Source: Limnephilus marmoratus
Taxonomy: Eukaryota > Arthropoda > Insecta > Trichoptera > Limnephilidae
Direction: 5' to 3'
DNA length: 64,000 nt
Assembly (NCBI GenBank): GCA_917880885.1
Contig: OU862920.1
Span: 36,739,019 to 36,803,018, forward strand
Both the position numbers and the translations under genes were made by a program. Within the stretch, counting starts at the first letter, position 1, and each line of letters starts with the position of its first letter. Shown here one piece after another: positions 53,886 through 64,000 of this stretch. A model generated the notes under the pieces. That model was not told the DNA's origin. It did not search any database and saw only the letters and a list, made by a program, of their open reading frames with translations.

Positions 53886-55280
53886 TTAATTAAATAACAA
53901 TAAAAAAGAAGGTACATGAAAGTGAATCAACTTTAATATATCAGGGATATCCAACTGATAATTTATAATTTTATATAAAAATATTAGATCAAAAAATTTT
54001 CTTCTGTCACATAACTTCAACAATTTCAATGAAGTTAATAAAAAATCATAATTTATTGATTCTAAAGGAATTCCAAGTCTAAAATTAATGCACCTCAAAA
54101 ATTTGCATTCTCTTTCAATGATATTAATGTGAATATTAAAGACAGGTGACCAAAGTGTAGAATTATATTCCAGAATGCTTCTAACGAGAGATGTGAAGGG
54201 AATTTTCAATGTGTGAATATTTTTTTAAGTTTTGGAAATCCTTAATATAAAACCTAACATTTTCGTAGACATATTGGCAATAAAAATTACATGAGATGCA
54301 AAGCAGAGTTTCTGGTCAAAAATGATGCCTAGGTCAAGTATTTCGACTACAGACTACAGACTACAGTCAACATTACAGAGTGCACAATTATATATTATTG
54401 GATGTTTAATTTTGTGGAACATCATAACTTAGCATTTGTTAATATTTAGCTGAAGTTTATTACCTGAGCACCATTTGAAAAAGTTGTTGAGGTTCTCTTG
54501 CAAGATTATGCAATCGTGCACAACATTAATGACTTTAAACAGCTTCATATCGTCGGCAAAGAGTAAAATTTCGACACTGTGGAAAACGCTAGTAACGTCA
54601 TTAAAGATAAATAATAAAGGTCCAAGGTGCGAACCTTACGGGACACCGCTGGTAGCAATGAATTCCTGGGATAGACAGTGGTTGATCTTTACAAAGATTA
54701 ATCTATCAGATAAGTAGCTGATCAACCATGCCAAAAAATTTCCACTTATCCCTAATTTTTTTAGTTTATTCTTCTTCTTCTTTCGTTTAGTTTATTTATT
54801 AGTATTTTGTGGCAGACCTTATCAAAAGCCTTGGAAAATTCAGTATAGACGGAGTCTACCTGTTGCCTGTTGGTCAATGCTGTGTTTTGTAGTTTTCATG
54901 TACTGTAAGGTTTGATAGAGTAGATCTAGATGAGACAAACCCATGTCGGCAATTGGTAATAACATGTTTAATATTAGAGGATACATACTTTGCTAAGAAT
55001 GATTTTTTCAAAGAGCTTAGGAATACTAGACAGAATACCAACTTGCATACATAATTTTTTTAATCCTTCTTGAATACGGGGGTGAGATAACAGGATTTCC
55101 AGCTATTGGGGAATTGACCATTTTTAAGAGATTTGTTAAAGATTTTATACAATGGATAGGAAAGACTATTAACACAATTTTTCAAAAATATTGCTGGGAC
55201 ATTAGCAGGACCAGAACTTGTTTTTGGTTTCAAGAGTTTAATAGAGGCAATGATATTGTTAAGTTCAATATTAACACTAC
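53886..55280 (-). pseudogene. Older LINE ORF2: reverse transcriptase and C-terminus
   Basis: NNIIASIKLLKPKTSSGPAN and FLKNCVNSLSYPLYKIFNKS (about 55060-55260), a damaged middle with the GSHLGPLLFIIFIND block and LLFADDMKLFKVIN (catalytic FADD, about 54545-54600), then SLVRSILEYNSTLWSPVF (about 54150-54200) to a stop at 53886. Frameshifts interrupt it. It lies in the intron upstream of the first visible MBTPS1 exon. Confidence 0.82.
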
Positions 55281-58200
55281 TACTACTAAACTTAACCAAA
55301 ATGATGGAATAGTCATCTTTATCAAGGAGTCACTGAACTCTTCTATCTTGGAAATAAAATTAACAGAAGCAAATTGCATCAAAATATCACTAGGATCAGA
55401 TTTATCTATTTTTGCTATTTATAGGCCTCCATGCTACAAAAATATAACACCTTTCCTAAATTCCTTACAACATCTCATGGAAAACAATAAAACTACCAAA
55501 CAACTCATTTTAGCAGGAGACATAAACATAAACATTCTTGACTCTAAACCCAAAACTAACGAATATCTAAGTCTTCTAGCTCACTATGGCCTTCAGTCAA
55601 CTATAAATTCTTCGACAAGAACCTCACTAGATTCAAAATCCTGTATTGATCACATTTTTGTTAAAACAAAAAATAAAACTATTTCATCCACTATTCATTC
55701 CACGGTTACCGACCATTTCACCACCACACTTGGCATGCGATTGAAAACTGAAAAAAAATCCAAAATATATACAAATACGACACGGCATATCATAGATTTC
55801 AAAGCACTTAGCTCAGATATAAGTCATGAATCTTGGACTACAACTCTAAAAGAAACGGATCCAAACAAAGCGCTTAATGAATTTCTATTAACTCTGAATA
55901 CGTTTACCACTAAACACACTATAATAAAAACCCGTAAAAACACTACACACAAAACACTTAAAATTAAACCATGGATAACAACAGGACTAGTAAAAAGTAT
56001 ACACAAACGGAATATGATGCATGCAAGAGTAAACAATAACCCAATGGACAGTAAACTAAAACACAATTACTTATTATACAGAAACCTATGTAATAAACTA
56101 GTAAAGCAGGCGAAACATGAGTTCTATAGGAAAGAAATAGATAGTGCCGGAGGAGACACAAAAAAGATATGGAGAGTTATCAAAGATGCCGCCTATTCAA
56201 AACCTAAGAACAGTACTTCTATTAATAAATTGTTAGTTGATGGGGAAATCTGTTTAACAAAAAACGAACCCAAAAAAATTGCAAATCATATTAATAATCA
56301 TTTTACCAACGTTGGCTTTGATTTAGCAAAAAAAATACTTACAAAAAACCACACTACAGAAGAGCTTCTAGTCAAAGAAAGCTCTTCCTTGCGACCAAAT
56401 CATTCCTTTAACATTTATAAAATAAATAAAACAGAAATTAATGAACTCATTCTTTCACTCAAAACTCATTGCGCACCTGGCCCGGACAACATATCTAACC
56501 AAATCCTGATAAATCTACGAGAATATATCGGTACACCTCTGCTACATATATTTAATCAAAGTTTCTGCCAATGTATTGTACCAGACAAACTTAAAATTGC
56601 CAGTATTATCCCGATCCATAAATCTGGAGATAAAACTTTAATCTCTAACTACAGACCCATTTCACTACTTAACTCTCTATCAAAACTCCTAGAAAAAGCA
56701 ATGAAAAAAAGACTGATATCCTACCTCGACAAACACAACTTACTATCAAGTCATCAATTCGGTTTTCGGGCAAAAATGGGCACAGACCAGGCAATTTCTG
56801 AACTAACCAACTTCATTGTAAAACACGTAGATAAGGGATCTAAAGTAATTGGAGTTTTTCTAGATCTGGCTAAGGCCTTCGACACCATCTCTCATGATCT
56901 GCTATACGAAAAACTTAAAAATATTGGCATTAATGGAAAACCGCTTAAATGGTTCATCAGTTATACAAAAAATAGGAAACAAATAGTTGAACTAAACAAA
57001 TGCCTGAGTGACACAGCAGAAATTAAGTACGGAGTGCCTCAGGGTAGTGTCTTAGGCCCTATACTTTTTCTTATATATATTAATGGTCTCACTAATATTA
57101 AAATTCCAACTCTCTGCTATAATGTGATCAGCTACGCAGATGATACTGTACTTCTTTTTAAAGAGCAATCGTGGGAAAAGGTCTTTAAAAGCGCAGAATT
57201 TGGTATGAAGGAGATAAAAAAATGGCTAGACAAAAATCTTCTTACCCTAAACACCTCGAAAACCAAATTTTTAACATTCAGTAAAACCAAAACTGGGCAA
57301 CCTAAATCCGTCCCGCTTTTACATCTGTCTCCATGTACTACATTACAAACCACAAACTGCGACTGTGAAAAAATTGAGCATTCGGATAGTATTAAGTATC
57401 TTGGTTTAACAGTGGATTGCAAACTAAAATGGGAACTTCACATAAATTCACTTGTAATGAGAATCCGGAAACAAATATATATTTTTAAAACGATTAGAAA
57501 CATTATGTCACCTAAACTATTAAAAGATGTATACTTTTCCCTTTGCCAAAGCATTTTAATTTATGGTATATCGGCATGGGGTGGAGCCGCAGACACATAC
57601 ATTAAGCTGCTTAATACAGCTCATAAATCTCTTATTAGAACTATGTACAAAAAACCATATCTTCATCCCACTGAAAATCTTTTAATTCAAAATAAAATAC
57701 TTGATATCAGGAAGCTATTCATAAAGAAAATTATCCATATAAATTGCATAAAATCGTCACCTTCCCACATATCTCACTCCCAGAACACTAGAGCTAAATT
57801 TAACAAACATTTACAAGTGCCAAAAGTTAAATCCACTCTTGCAAAAAAACATGAAACTTACCTCGCACCTTCCATATTCAACATTTTCTTAAAAGAAACA
57901 CAACACATAACTCAAACCAATAGAAAACATACATATAAAAACTTCAATACGTGGTTACTGAACAAAAAAAGGAATTGCATTAAGAAGCTTCTTGCAAACT
58001 GAACGTGTTAATTTTTTATACTTTGTATATTATTATTTAAACATATATTAAAATTTAAAAAAAAAAAAGAACTTTCATACTGAAAATGTTCATTTACTTT
58101 ATATATGTCTGTAAATTTTTTTTATATCTAGATTATTATATGTAGGTTATCTTTTGTATTTTTATTTAAGTTTTTCTTTTGTACTTTGTATTATTATTAT

Positions 58201-58402
58201 TTAAGTTATGCTTTTGTACTTTGTATTTTTATTTATTATCTTTGTATTTTTTTGCTATATTCTTTATTGATATATGTAATTATAGATACTGCTACCCGGC
58301 TCTGAACAGATATTGTCTAGTGAGTCGGGTAGCGCACAAATATGTAAATGTAAAACTATTGATATTAATAAACAAAAAAAAAAAAAAAAAAAAAAAAAAA
58401 TT
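55281..58402 (+). mobile_element. Young 5'-truncated LINE with open ORF2
   Basis: Starts near 55281 inside the endonuclease domain and ends with an AATAAA-type signal (about 58367) and a 30-base A run (to about 58402). The 3' UTR (58003-58370) has TTTGTATT repeats and a hairpin of 8-bp perfect arms GCTACCCG (58291-58298, 58326-58333). No frameshift interrupts the coding region, so insertion is recent. The target duplication is unclear because the target is a TAC/AGT repeat. Confidence 0.9.
55285..58002 (+). CDS. LINE ORF2: endonuclease (partial) and reverse transcriptase
   Basis: About 905 residues of element sequence. The open frame runs back to 55114, but its first ~57 residues are antisense of the older LINE and are not part of the protein. 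Endonuclease: GIVIFIKESLN, FAIYRPPCYK, LAGDININI (the GD box, about 55513), CIDHIFVK and the TDHFTT catalytic His box; the first catalytic Asn and Glu are lost by truncation. RT: NYRPISLLNSLSKLLEKAM, FGFRAKMGTDQAI, VFLDLAKAFDTISHDLLYEK (first Asp), GVPQGSVLGPILFLIYING, ISYADDTVLLFKEQ (about 57130) and IKYLGLTVDCKLKWE. A post-RT domain with CQSILIYGISAWGG follows. All RT motifs are intact. It copies its RNA at nicked DNA; with the endonuclease truncated it cannot move by itself. Confidence 0.88.
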   Translation, partial: TKLNQNDGIVIFIKESLNSSILEIKLTEANCIKISLGSDLSIFAIYRPPCYKNITPFLNSLQHLMENNKTTKQLILAGDININILDSKPKTNEYLSLLAHYGLQSTINSSTRTSLDSKSCIDHIFVKTKNKTISSTIHSTVTDHFTTTLGMRLKTEKKSKIYTNTTRHIIDFKALSSDISHESWTTTLKETDPNKALNEFLLTLNTFTTKHTIIKTRKNTTHKTLKIKPWITTGLVKSIHKRNMMHARVNNNPMDSKLKHNYLLYRNLCNKLVKQAKHEFYRKEIDSAGGDTKKIWRVIKDAAYSKPKNSTSINKLLVDGEICLTKNEPKKIANHINNHFTNVGFDLAKKILTKNHTTEELLVKESSSLRPNHSFNIYKINKTEINELILSLKTHCAPGPDNISNQILINLREYIGTPLLHIFNQSFCQCIVPDKLKIASIIPIHKSGDKTLISNYRPISLLNSLSKLLEKAMKKRLISYLDKHNLLSSHQFGFRAKMGTDQAISELTNFIVKHVDKGSKVIGVFLDLAKAFDTISHDLLYEKLKNIGINGKPLKWFISYTKNRKQIVELNKCLSDTAEIKYGVPQGSVLGPILFLIYINGLTNIKIPTLCYNVISYADDTVLLFKEQSWEKVFKSAEFGMKEIKKWLDKNLLTLNTSKTKFLTFSKTKTGQPKSVPLLHLSPCTTLQTTNCDCEKIEHSDSIKYLGLTVDCKLKWELHINSLVMRIRKQIYIFKTIRNIMSPKLLKDVYFSLCQSILIYGISAWGGAADTYIKLLNTAHKSLIRTMYKKPYLHPTENLLIQNKILDIRKLFIKKIIHINCIKSSPSHISHSQNTRAKFNKHLQVPKVKSTLAKKHETYLAPSIFNIFLKETQHITQTNRKHTYKNFNTWLLNKKRNCIKKLLAN

Positions 58403-58692
58403 ACTAATTCAGATAATTGCAAGTTAATATCAGTGATAAATTCAGGAACAGTATCAACAACGACATCCTCATATATACTTTTGAAAAAGACTGCAAATAG
58501 ATTGACAATATCATCATTTTTGGCACAGGTCTTGCCATCATAGTTCATAATATTAGGGATAGAAGAATAATTGTTTTGTAATGACTTAGAATAATTAAGG
58601 AAAGATTTAACATTACATTTTATAGAGTTCTCAACTTCTTTTATATAATTTTTGTAACATTTATCCGAAGTTTCAGCACATTGCTTACGCAA
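58403..58692 (-). pseudogene. Older LINE ORF2: pre-RT linker
   Basis: KQCAETSDKCYKNYIKEVEN, FLNYSKSLQNNYSSIPNIMN and DIVNLFAVFFKSIYED are typical of the linker between endonuclease and RT (a 'fF.K.k' block). It ends at LQLSELV where the younger element begins. Confidence 0.8.
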
Positions 58693-58739
58693 CTTATGAA
58701 ATTCAGTATAATCATGAAGTGATCTCGTTTTTTATGAAT

Positions 58740-59645
58740 TTGTGATGTGCAAGCTTCGTTTTAAAAACAAAGTTAATAAATCATTGTAGATTACGAAAAG
58801 TTGATATATTACATGACGTAACATTATACTATAGTATTGTAGGCAAGGGTGGCTGATCACACAGTGTGTTCTGTGCGATAATTTCTAAATTTACTTTATT
58901 TACTTAGGTAGTGAAGACTATAAAATCTCTAATTTAATTTCTCTAATTTAAATCTATAGAATCTCTAATTTAATCATTTCAAAATATTAGTTACCAATAT
59001 AATGATATGAATATTATCAGGGAGAATGCTTTTAATCTCCCATAGCGCTGCCGCCGAGCGCCCTCGTATCGGCCGTGTGCATTCGCTTTGCAAACAAACC
59101 AAATCATGTTTTTGTATGGGATATTTAAAACATCGAAAGCTATTTGTACCAGAATTTGGCTTCAATCAGTGTGCCATACGTCCAACATAATCCGATTCTT
59201 GCCGAAGTTTACCGATTGACCCTGAATCATGACCTGAGGTGTCACGAATACAATGGAATTTCGACGAAGATCATAGATCAGTTTGCGTCTAGTGCAGTCT
59301 AGAAGCGCGCGTTATAAATTGACCCATGACGTTACAATTGTCATTGTTTTGTTTTTTTCATATTGATTGTGTTAAATACCAATAACCTAATTTATTAATA
59401 CATAATTTTATTACAAAAATGAGTGCAACCAGTGTTGAATATATAAGAGGAAATAACAGTTTGTTTGAAAATAAATTAATAATTAAAATTTCCTAATTAA
59501 TAATCTTTTTGTCATAAGTACAGATTGTCAGTGATCCACCACATTCTCAGGGCAGCGGCCGCCACCGATTGTAATTGAAGCTCTTTGTGTCATTTCTTAA
59601 CCAAATGCCACAATTAACTTTTATAATCTTTTTTATTATTTCTTG
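58740..59645. other. Non-coding stretch
   Basis: Short repeats of AATCTCTAATTTAAT near 58921-58978. No gene or element ends recognised. Confidence 0.4.
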
Positions 59646-59647
59646 TA

Positions 59648-60032
59648 CAACGTGTCCGGAAACTCGTAGTACAAGCGGGAAACTGGTGAATCTACATCAC
59701 GTATAGAACCCAAAAAACTTATTTTTTTCGATCTGAGCATTTCGATTTTAATATTATTTTTTTTCTATTTTTTCATTTTTTCGGCAACTAAAGGGTTAAA
59801 AAAATTTTTGAGCCCGGTTTACCCTTCGTTGCATTTTATAAGACACTACACAGCTGAAATCAACCCCCTAGTGAAATTTTTTTTCAAATTTAACCAAAAA
59901 AATTCCAACTTCGGACCCGATTTACTCGAAAACGAAAGCTCAAATCAAAAAAAGTTAAACCACAAAATCGACTCCAAATGTGATGTGGATTCTCCAGTTT
60001 CTCGCTTGTACTACGAGTTTCCGGACACGTTG
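59648..60032. mobile_element. Mariner-type MITE (385 bp)
   Basis: Inverted ends CAACGTGTCCGGAAACTCGT with arms matching for over 40 bp (AGTACAAGCG, GAAACTGG), flanked by TA (59646-59647, 60033-60034). No transposase. Confidence 0.88.
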
Positions 60033-60229
60033 TATACAACTAAAATTTAGTGACATTTAATATGTATTTATGGTATATTTGTACCGATAATATTAATAAA
60101 TAAACAGGTACATGACTTATAATAATTTGTTTTAAGATACAGTTAAATTGTTCGATATTGGCGTTTAATTCACCATCATTTAGAAATGACCAATCAACCT
60201 TTGAGGAGGAAGTCACAAATTTCTGTTTA

Positions 60230-60676
60230 CAGTGGACCCGCGGTAATCCGGCCCCTGGCTAATCCGGCACCCTCTATAATCCGACATGCCTGATGATTTG
60301 ACAGGTTGTAACTTGTACGCGCCACCACTATCAGACTCGACAGCTGGACGCATATGGTAACAAAAAAAATTTATGAATATGTTATAAATTGATTGGTACA
60401 TATTATCCTTTGATGATGTTATTTTTATAATAAAATATTAGCTCTCCATTGCGATGTTTAATTTACTAAATTCCACAAACGTATTAAACTTATACATAAT
60501 TATGTAAAAGTATAATTCGTATTTCAAATAGATTCTGTAATTCGTCGGATTACAAGGTACTCTCATTCAAAAAATTCCGGACTATACAGGGTCTTAGGCA
60601 GTACTCCATAATCCGACAGATTCGATTATCCGACATCCCCCTGCAAAACGTTTGTCGGATTACCGCGGGTTCACTG
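60230..60676. mobile_element. pogo/Tigger-type MITE (447 bp)
   Basis: Inverted ends CAGTGGACCCGCGGTAATCC and (reversed) CAGTGAACCCGCGGTAATCC, flanked by TA (60228-60229, 60677-60678). Subterminal TAATCCG(A/G)C motifs recur on both sides, typical of pogo-like elements. Confidence 0.88.
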
Positions 60677-61178
60677 TAATTGGCTTTATGAAAGTTGTGA
60701 GACATTTGTTTAATTTTTGGATTTTCACTTATGGTGTTGTTTATGGTTATATTTTTATTTTTTTTCAGGTTCTCCATAAAACAGTTATACACCAAATTAT
60801 TACAGAGAAGATTACAAAATATAAGAGATTAAAAAAAGGCCAAGGGGGCAGTTTCACTATGTTGAGACGTATGTCAAAAGATAGTTACTGAACTCTCTAT
60901 AGGTAACATTGAAGATGTGAATGCTCAATCCAGAATCGTTAAGCAGTTGAATAGAGAACTCCAGTCCAATTTTTTTATTTTTTTTAATGAATAAAGACCT
61001 TCAAACTTAAATAACTGCATTTTTATTTTTATAGTTAGTTTTAATAGTTAAAATAATTGTCAAAGTTTTAATTTTTCTAGACCATCAGAAAAGCACCATA
61101 TCTATGGTAAATTGTTAATATGGTGATATGGTCTTCACCCACCGATATTTTATTTACCTTCAAGTTGTCATATTGTAT

Positions 61179-61820
61179 CAGTGATATTATGTCGAGGGAA
61201 ATTTCCCTATATCTAGGGGAGAAAAATATTTTTTAGGGATAAGGGAAATCAGGACAAAATCTAGGGAAATTTCGAACTCTGGCAAAATGTTTATTACATA
61301 TGACAATATTACTGGTATTATTTTATATATATATATTATATACGTATACATATATATTTTTTGGAATTCCTATGAATCTTAATTATTGTTCATGTACTTA
61401 CATGCAATGCTATTTTTAACACTGACAACTCAAAATGATATTATATGTATCTAAAAAGATAAATGGGACCTCTGAAAAAGAATTTAATTTATGTTTTAAG
61501 TTCTGTTTTTTCGGTGATTGTGGTTAATTTTTATTTTGCAAAGTGTTTTTTTTTATTTGGAATTCAATTTCTAATTCAGTGGTGAGTGCATTCGTACTTT
61601 TAAATTATTACTTCTTGTAGCAAAAAGTGTTTTATTTGGAAAAGCACAGTATTATTAGTATATTTACCAAGTTCCGATATCTTTCCAATTAATTAACATA
61701 TATAACAGGATTAGTGTTACACAATCAGGTGGCTACGTAGGTAATTGCGTAAATGTGAAATTCTAGGGAAATTTCACTTCGAAATCTGGGGAAATAATTT
61801 TTTTGGGCAGAACATCCCTG
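61179..61820. mobile_element. Probable hAT-like MITE (~640 bp)
   Basis: Left CAGTGATATTATGTCGAGGG and right (reversed) CAGGGATGTTCTGCCC share the hAT-like CAG(T/G)GAT start. Subterminal (C)TAGGGAAATTTC occurs on both sides. Flanking 8-mers TATTGTAT and TTTTAAAT match only partly. Confidence 0.55.
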
Positions 61821-62640
61821 TTTTAAATGATAAACAATATGGCGGAATCATGAGGCTACTATGAAATTTGGTGATGTTTAGGTGTGGGAAATCGTTTTTT
61901 ATTCAAGATTAACTGCTTTTAATATTGAAAAACATTGGTAAAATGTCCACATTTCACCGCTACTGTTATTGTATTTAATCAAAGTGCAATATAAAAACAA
62001 ATCTCTCTCCTTTATTGCAAATACATGTGACATCGTGTTTTGTGTTAGGCGTTACTTTGTAGGTACATTGTTTTATGTAACACATACAGAAACACTGGTA
62101 TTTAGGTATAATACACTGATCATGACGATTGTGTGTATAAAAAGCCCTTGATACTAAAAAGAATTTGAAAATACGATCGATGTATCGTCAACCAAATGTC
62201 AAAAATGACGACAAATAGGCAAAATTTATTCCAGATTGTCTGCAAATATAGCCCCTTTCGTAAATTGTTGAGGGCCTAAATTATGTTTCAATAAACACAA
62301 TAACTATTATTTATCTAAATCTCTATAAACAGTATGAAAATAAACCAAAAACACGAAATGTTGAATTGCATATTCAAATGTCAATACAATAATACTGACA
62401 ATACAATACACGCGATCACCAGGTGACAGTGGGTGAGTGTGACGCGTGACGTCACCATTCACCATTTCAGTAATGCCAACTTAACGCTGTGTTTTCAGGA
62501 GAGGTTTAAAAATGCACTTTTTAATAATTTTTTAAAAACTCTGCGTTTAATATTATGAAATAAAAGTTATATATTCAGAATCAGCGTTTATTGGTCTATA
62601 TGAACATATTTTTTTAAAGCCATAATATTTTTCACTGGAG
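61821..62640. other. Non-coding stretch
   Basis: No supported gene. A CRE-type palindrome TGACGTCA lies at 62447-62454 with a GC-richer surround, but no transcript start is evident. Confidence 0.4.
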
Positions 62641-63880
62641 TTCCTTATTGCTCTATTTAATGGGGCATTCTGAAAAGAAGAAGTTTTCGCTTTCGGAGCA
62701 TAAAAAAGTGTGTGGGATCTCCCACGAGTATAGAATATATAGGTTAATCTCCTTCAACATAGGTGGATTCAGTACAGTACCGGAGATCAGCTTAAAAAAA
62801 TGTTTCCCCAAAAATATTTTTCGGCGGGCTTCTAAGGTATTAAGATCGAGCATTCCTGTTAAGAACAACGATGGATACAGGAATGGGTAGTATGTATATT
62901 CCCTCATATACAGGTAATGCATAAACCTTTTATGTACTTTTTCTATTTCTAGGATATGGTTTTGTTCAGAGGGTGCCCAAATAATGGAGCTGTATTCCAG
63001 GATGCTGCGGACAAGTGCTTCATATGTTCTTCTTATTGCAATTCCATTAGTAAATGATCTCGCATTACGAAGAACAAATCCGAGCATTTTGTTGGCGCGG
63101 GAGACAATGTCTGATATGTGAGATTTGAAAGAGAGATTTGCTTCAAAAATCATGCCAAGGTCTCGAATCTCGTTTTTGCGTGTTAGTATAATTTTATTAA
63201 TATGGTATGGGAATAAAAATGTGTCTTGTGATCTTGTAAATGTGACGATACTGCATTTCTGGATGCTGAATGGTAAGTTATTCAGTTCCGACCATTTGAC
63301 AAGAGAATCAAGAACTTTCTGCAGAAGAATGGAATCTATATCATTAATGAATAAAAGAAAGAAGAGGGGTCCTAGATTCGATCCCTGGGGAATCCCGGAG
63401 TTAGTTTTGTATTCATGAGAAAACTGGTGTCCGTAACTGACATACTGACGACAATATATCTAATGATAGGTGGTAATTGTCCACAGGAAGAAGAGAATCT
63501 AAAGATTTAGTAACAGTTACAGATATATCATTAGAAACAACTAGATCCAGAGTTCTGTTATTACTATTTTCGTGATCATTTTATTGATTGAAGTTTAAAA
63601 AATTGGACATTTCGAGTTTTTCTCTTTGAATGATAGATAAGCTGGAGTTATTAGTTCCAGATGATTCTGAGGATGGTGAATCCCAATTAATGTTAGGTAG
63701 ATTATAGTCACCTGCAATGATTATTTTTGTTTCAGGGTATTTAGATATTAATAATTGAATCTCATCGATATGGTTTTTGTAGACAATTAGATCGGATGAA
63801 GGAGGAGTATAAATACAAACAATTATGATTTTATTTTTTTTGTTATTATTAATCATACTAAAAACATGTTCCACATTTTA
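62640..63880 (-). pseudogene. LINE remnant with EN joined to RT end by deletion
   Basis: From 63874: endonuclease KIIIVCIYTPPSSDLIVYKN, KIIIAGDYNLPNINWDS (GD-N box, about 63710) and NNRTLDLVVSNDISV, LLPVDNYHLSL (about 63430-63540). It then runs directly into TNSGIPQGSNLGPLFFLLF and INDIDSILLQKVLDSLVKW, lacking both the earlier RT motifs and the catalytic ADD box, and continues DLGMIFEANLSFKSHI and LVRSILEYSSIIWAPSE to a stop near 62653. The family is close to the older LINE at 53.9-58.7 kb. Confidence 0.85.
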
Positions 63881-64000
63881 AGCTGCCTAGAGACTAGTCT
63901 GGTAAATATTTCCCTATTGAGTCCACGCTCAATACACACTTTAAAAAAATTAAAAAGTTAGGTAGATAATAGTTAGTAGAAAGTAATTCAGTTAACCGGA

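Larger units (their letters stand above)
53880..58735 (-). mobile_element. Older LINE (CR1/jockey-like), split by a younger LINE
   Basis: Minus-strand remnant with the upstream part at about 58403-58735 and the downstream part at 53880-55280. The plus-strand LINE at 55281-58402 separates them. Joining the parts restores protein order from the pre-RT region to the C-terminus. Confidence 0.85.

Noticed and set aside
55114..55284. First 57 codons of the long LINE ORF as a real protein N-terminus
   Set aside because: They are antisense of the older minus-strand LINE RT; the element starts near 55281.
62447..62454. CRE-type TGACGTCA as a promoter element
   Set aside because: A single 8-bp palindrome in a long window is weak and no gene starts nearby.
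53757..64000. First MBTPS1 exon with signal peptide
   Set aside because: No minus-strand ORF here shows a signal peptide followed by the expected first prodomain block, so it was left unassigned.

Overview
This is a eukaryotic nuclear window, AT-rich, with spliced genes and very dense transposable elements. The one host gene is a membrane-bound transcription factor site-1 protease (S1P, MBTPS1), and its protein reads like an insect orthologue. The repeat types (jockey/CR1-like LINEs, an R2/R4-type LINE with a restriction-like endonuclease, Helitrons, many short hAT and Tc1/mariner elements, a tRNA-derived SINE) fit an arthropod, most likely an insect. I cannot name the order from sequence alone.

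MBTPS1 fills about 33.0-53.8 kb on the minus strand. Fourteen exons can be joined with canonical GT/AG junctions into one uninterrupted reading frame of 1004 codons. It carries the Asp/His/Asn/Ser residues of a kexin/pyrolysin-type subtilase, then the long luminal domain, one membrane span and a short basic tail. The signal peptide and the start of the prodomain lie upstream, outside the window or in an exon I could not recognise. In animals S1P acts in the Golgi, making the first luminal cut in SREBP and ATF6 family precursors. The introns hold SINEs, a LINE end, foldback elements and a dispersed unknown repeat.

The left flank (0.6-32 kb) is a mosaic of nested elements: a LINE 3' part split by a 686-bp hAT element (0.6-2.4 kb); a 2.4-kb hAT element carrying two LINE fragments (2.8-5.2 kb); a 636-bp foldback element; a tRNA SINE; a broken two-exon THAP/DDE transposase (7.1-9.6 kb); an R2/R4-type LINE with a Helitron inside (9.6-11.4 kb); more Helitron ends and MITEs (11.8-16.4 kb); a deleted mariner (17.2-18.4 kb); a deleted intron-bearing Tc1/mariner-like transposon (19.3-20.5 kb); and a 4.8-kb RNase H-bearing LINE split by a 2.07-kb unclassified TIR element with an 11-bp motif in eight copies (20.6-27.4 kb). 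A GC-rich hAT element lies at 29.6-30.1 kb and a mariner MITE at 31.0-31.7 kb.

The right flank (53.8-64 kb) has a 5'-truncated but otherwise open LINE (55.28-58.40 kb, plus strand) inserted head-on into an older minus-strand LINE, then mariner, pogo-like and hAT-like MITEs and a second LINE whose endonuclease is joined directly to the end of its reverse transcriptase by deletion.

No rRNA gene, CRISPR array or bacterial operon is present. The best candidates for something undescribed are the 2.07-kb element with clustered ACAGTCCCCTG motifs, the dispersed ~0.5-kb repeat family, and 3'-terminal hairpins seen in two LINEs.
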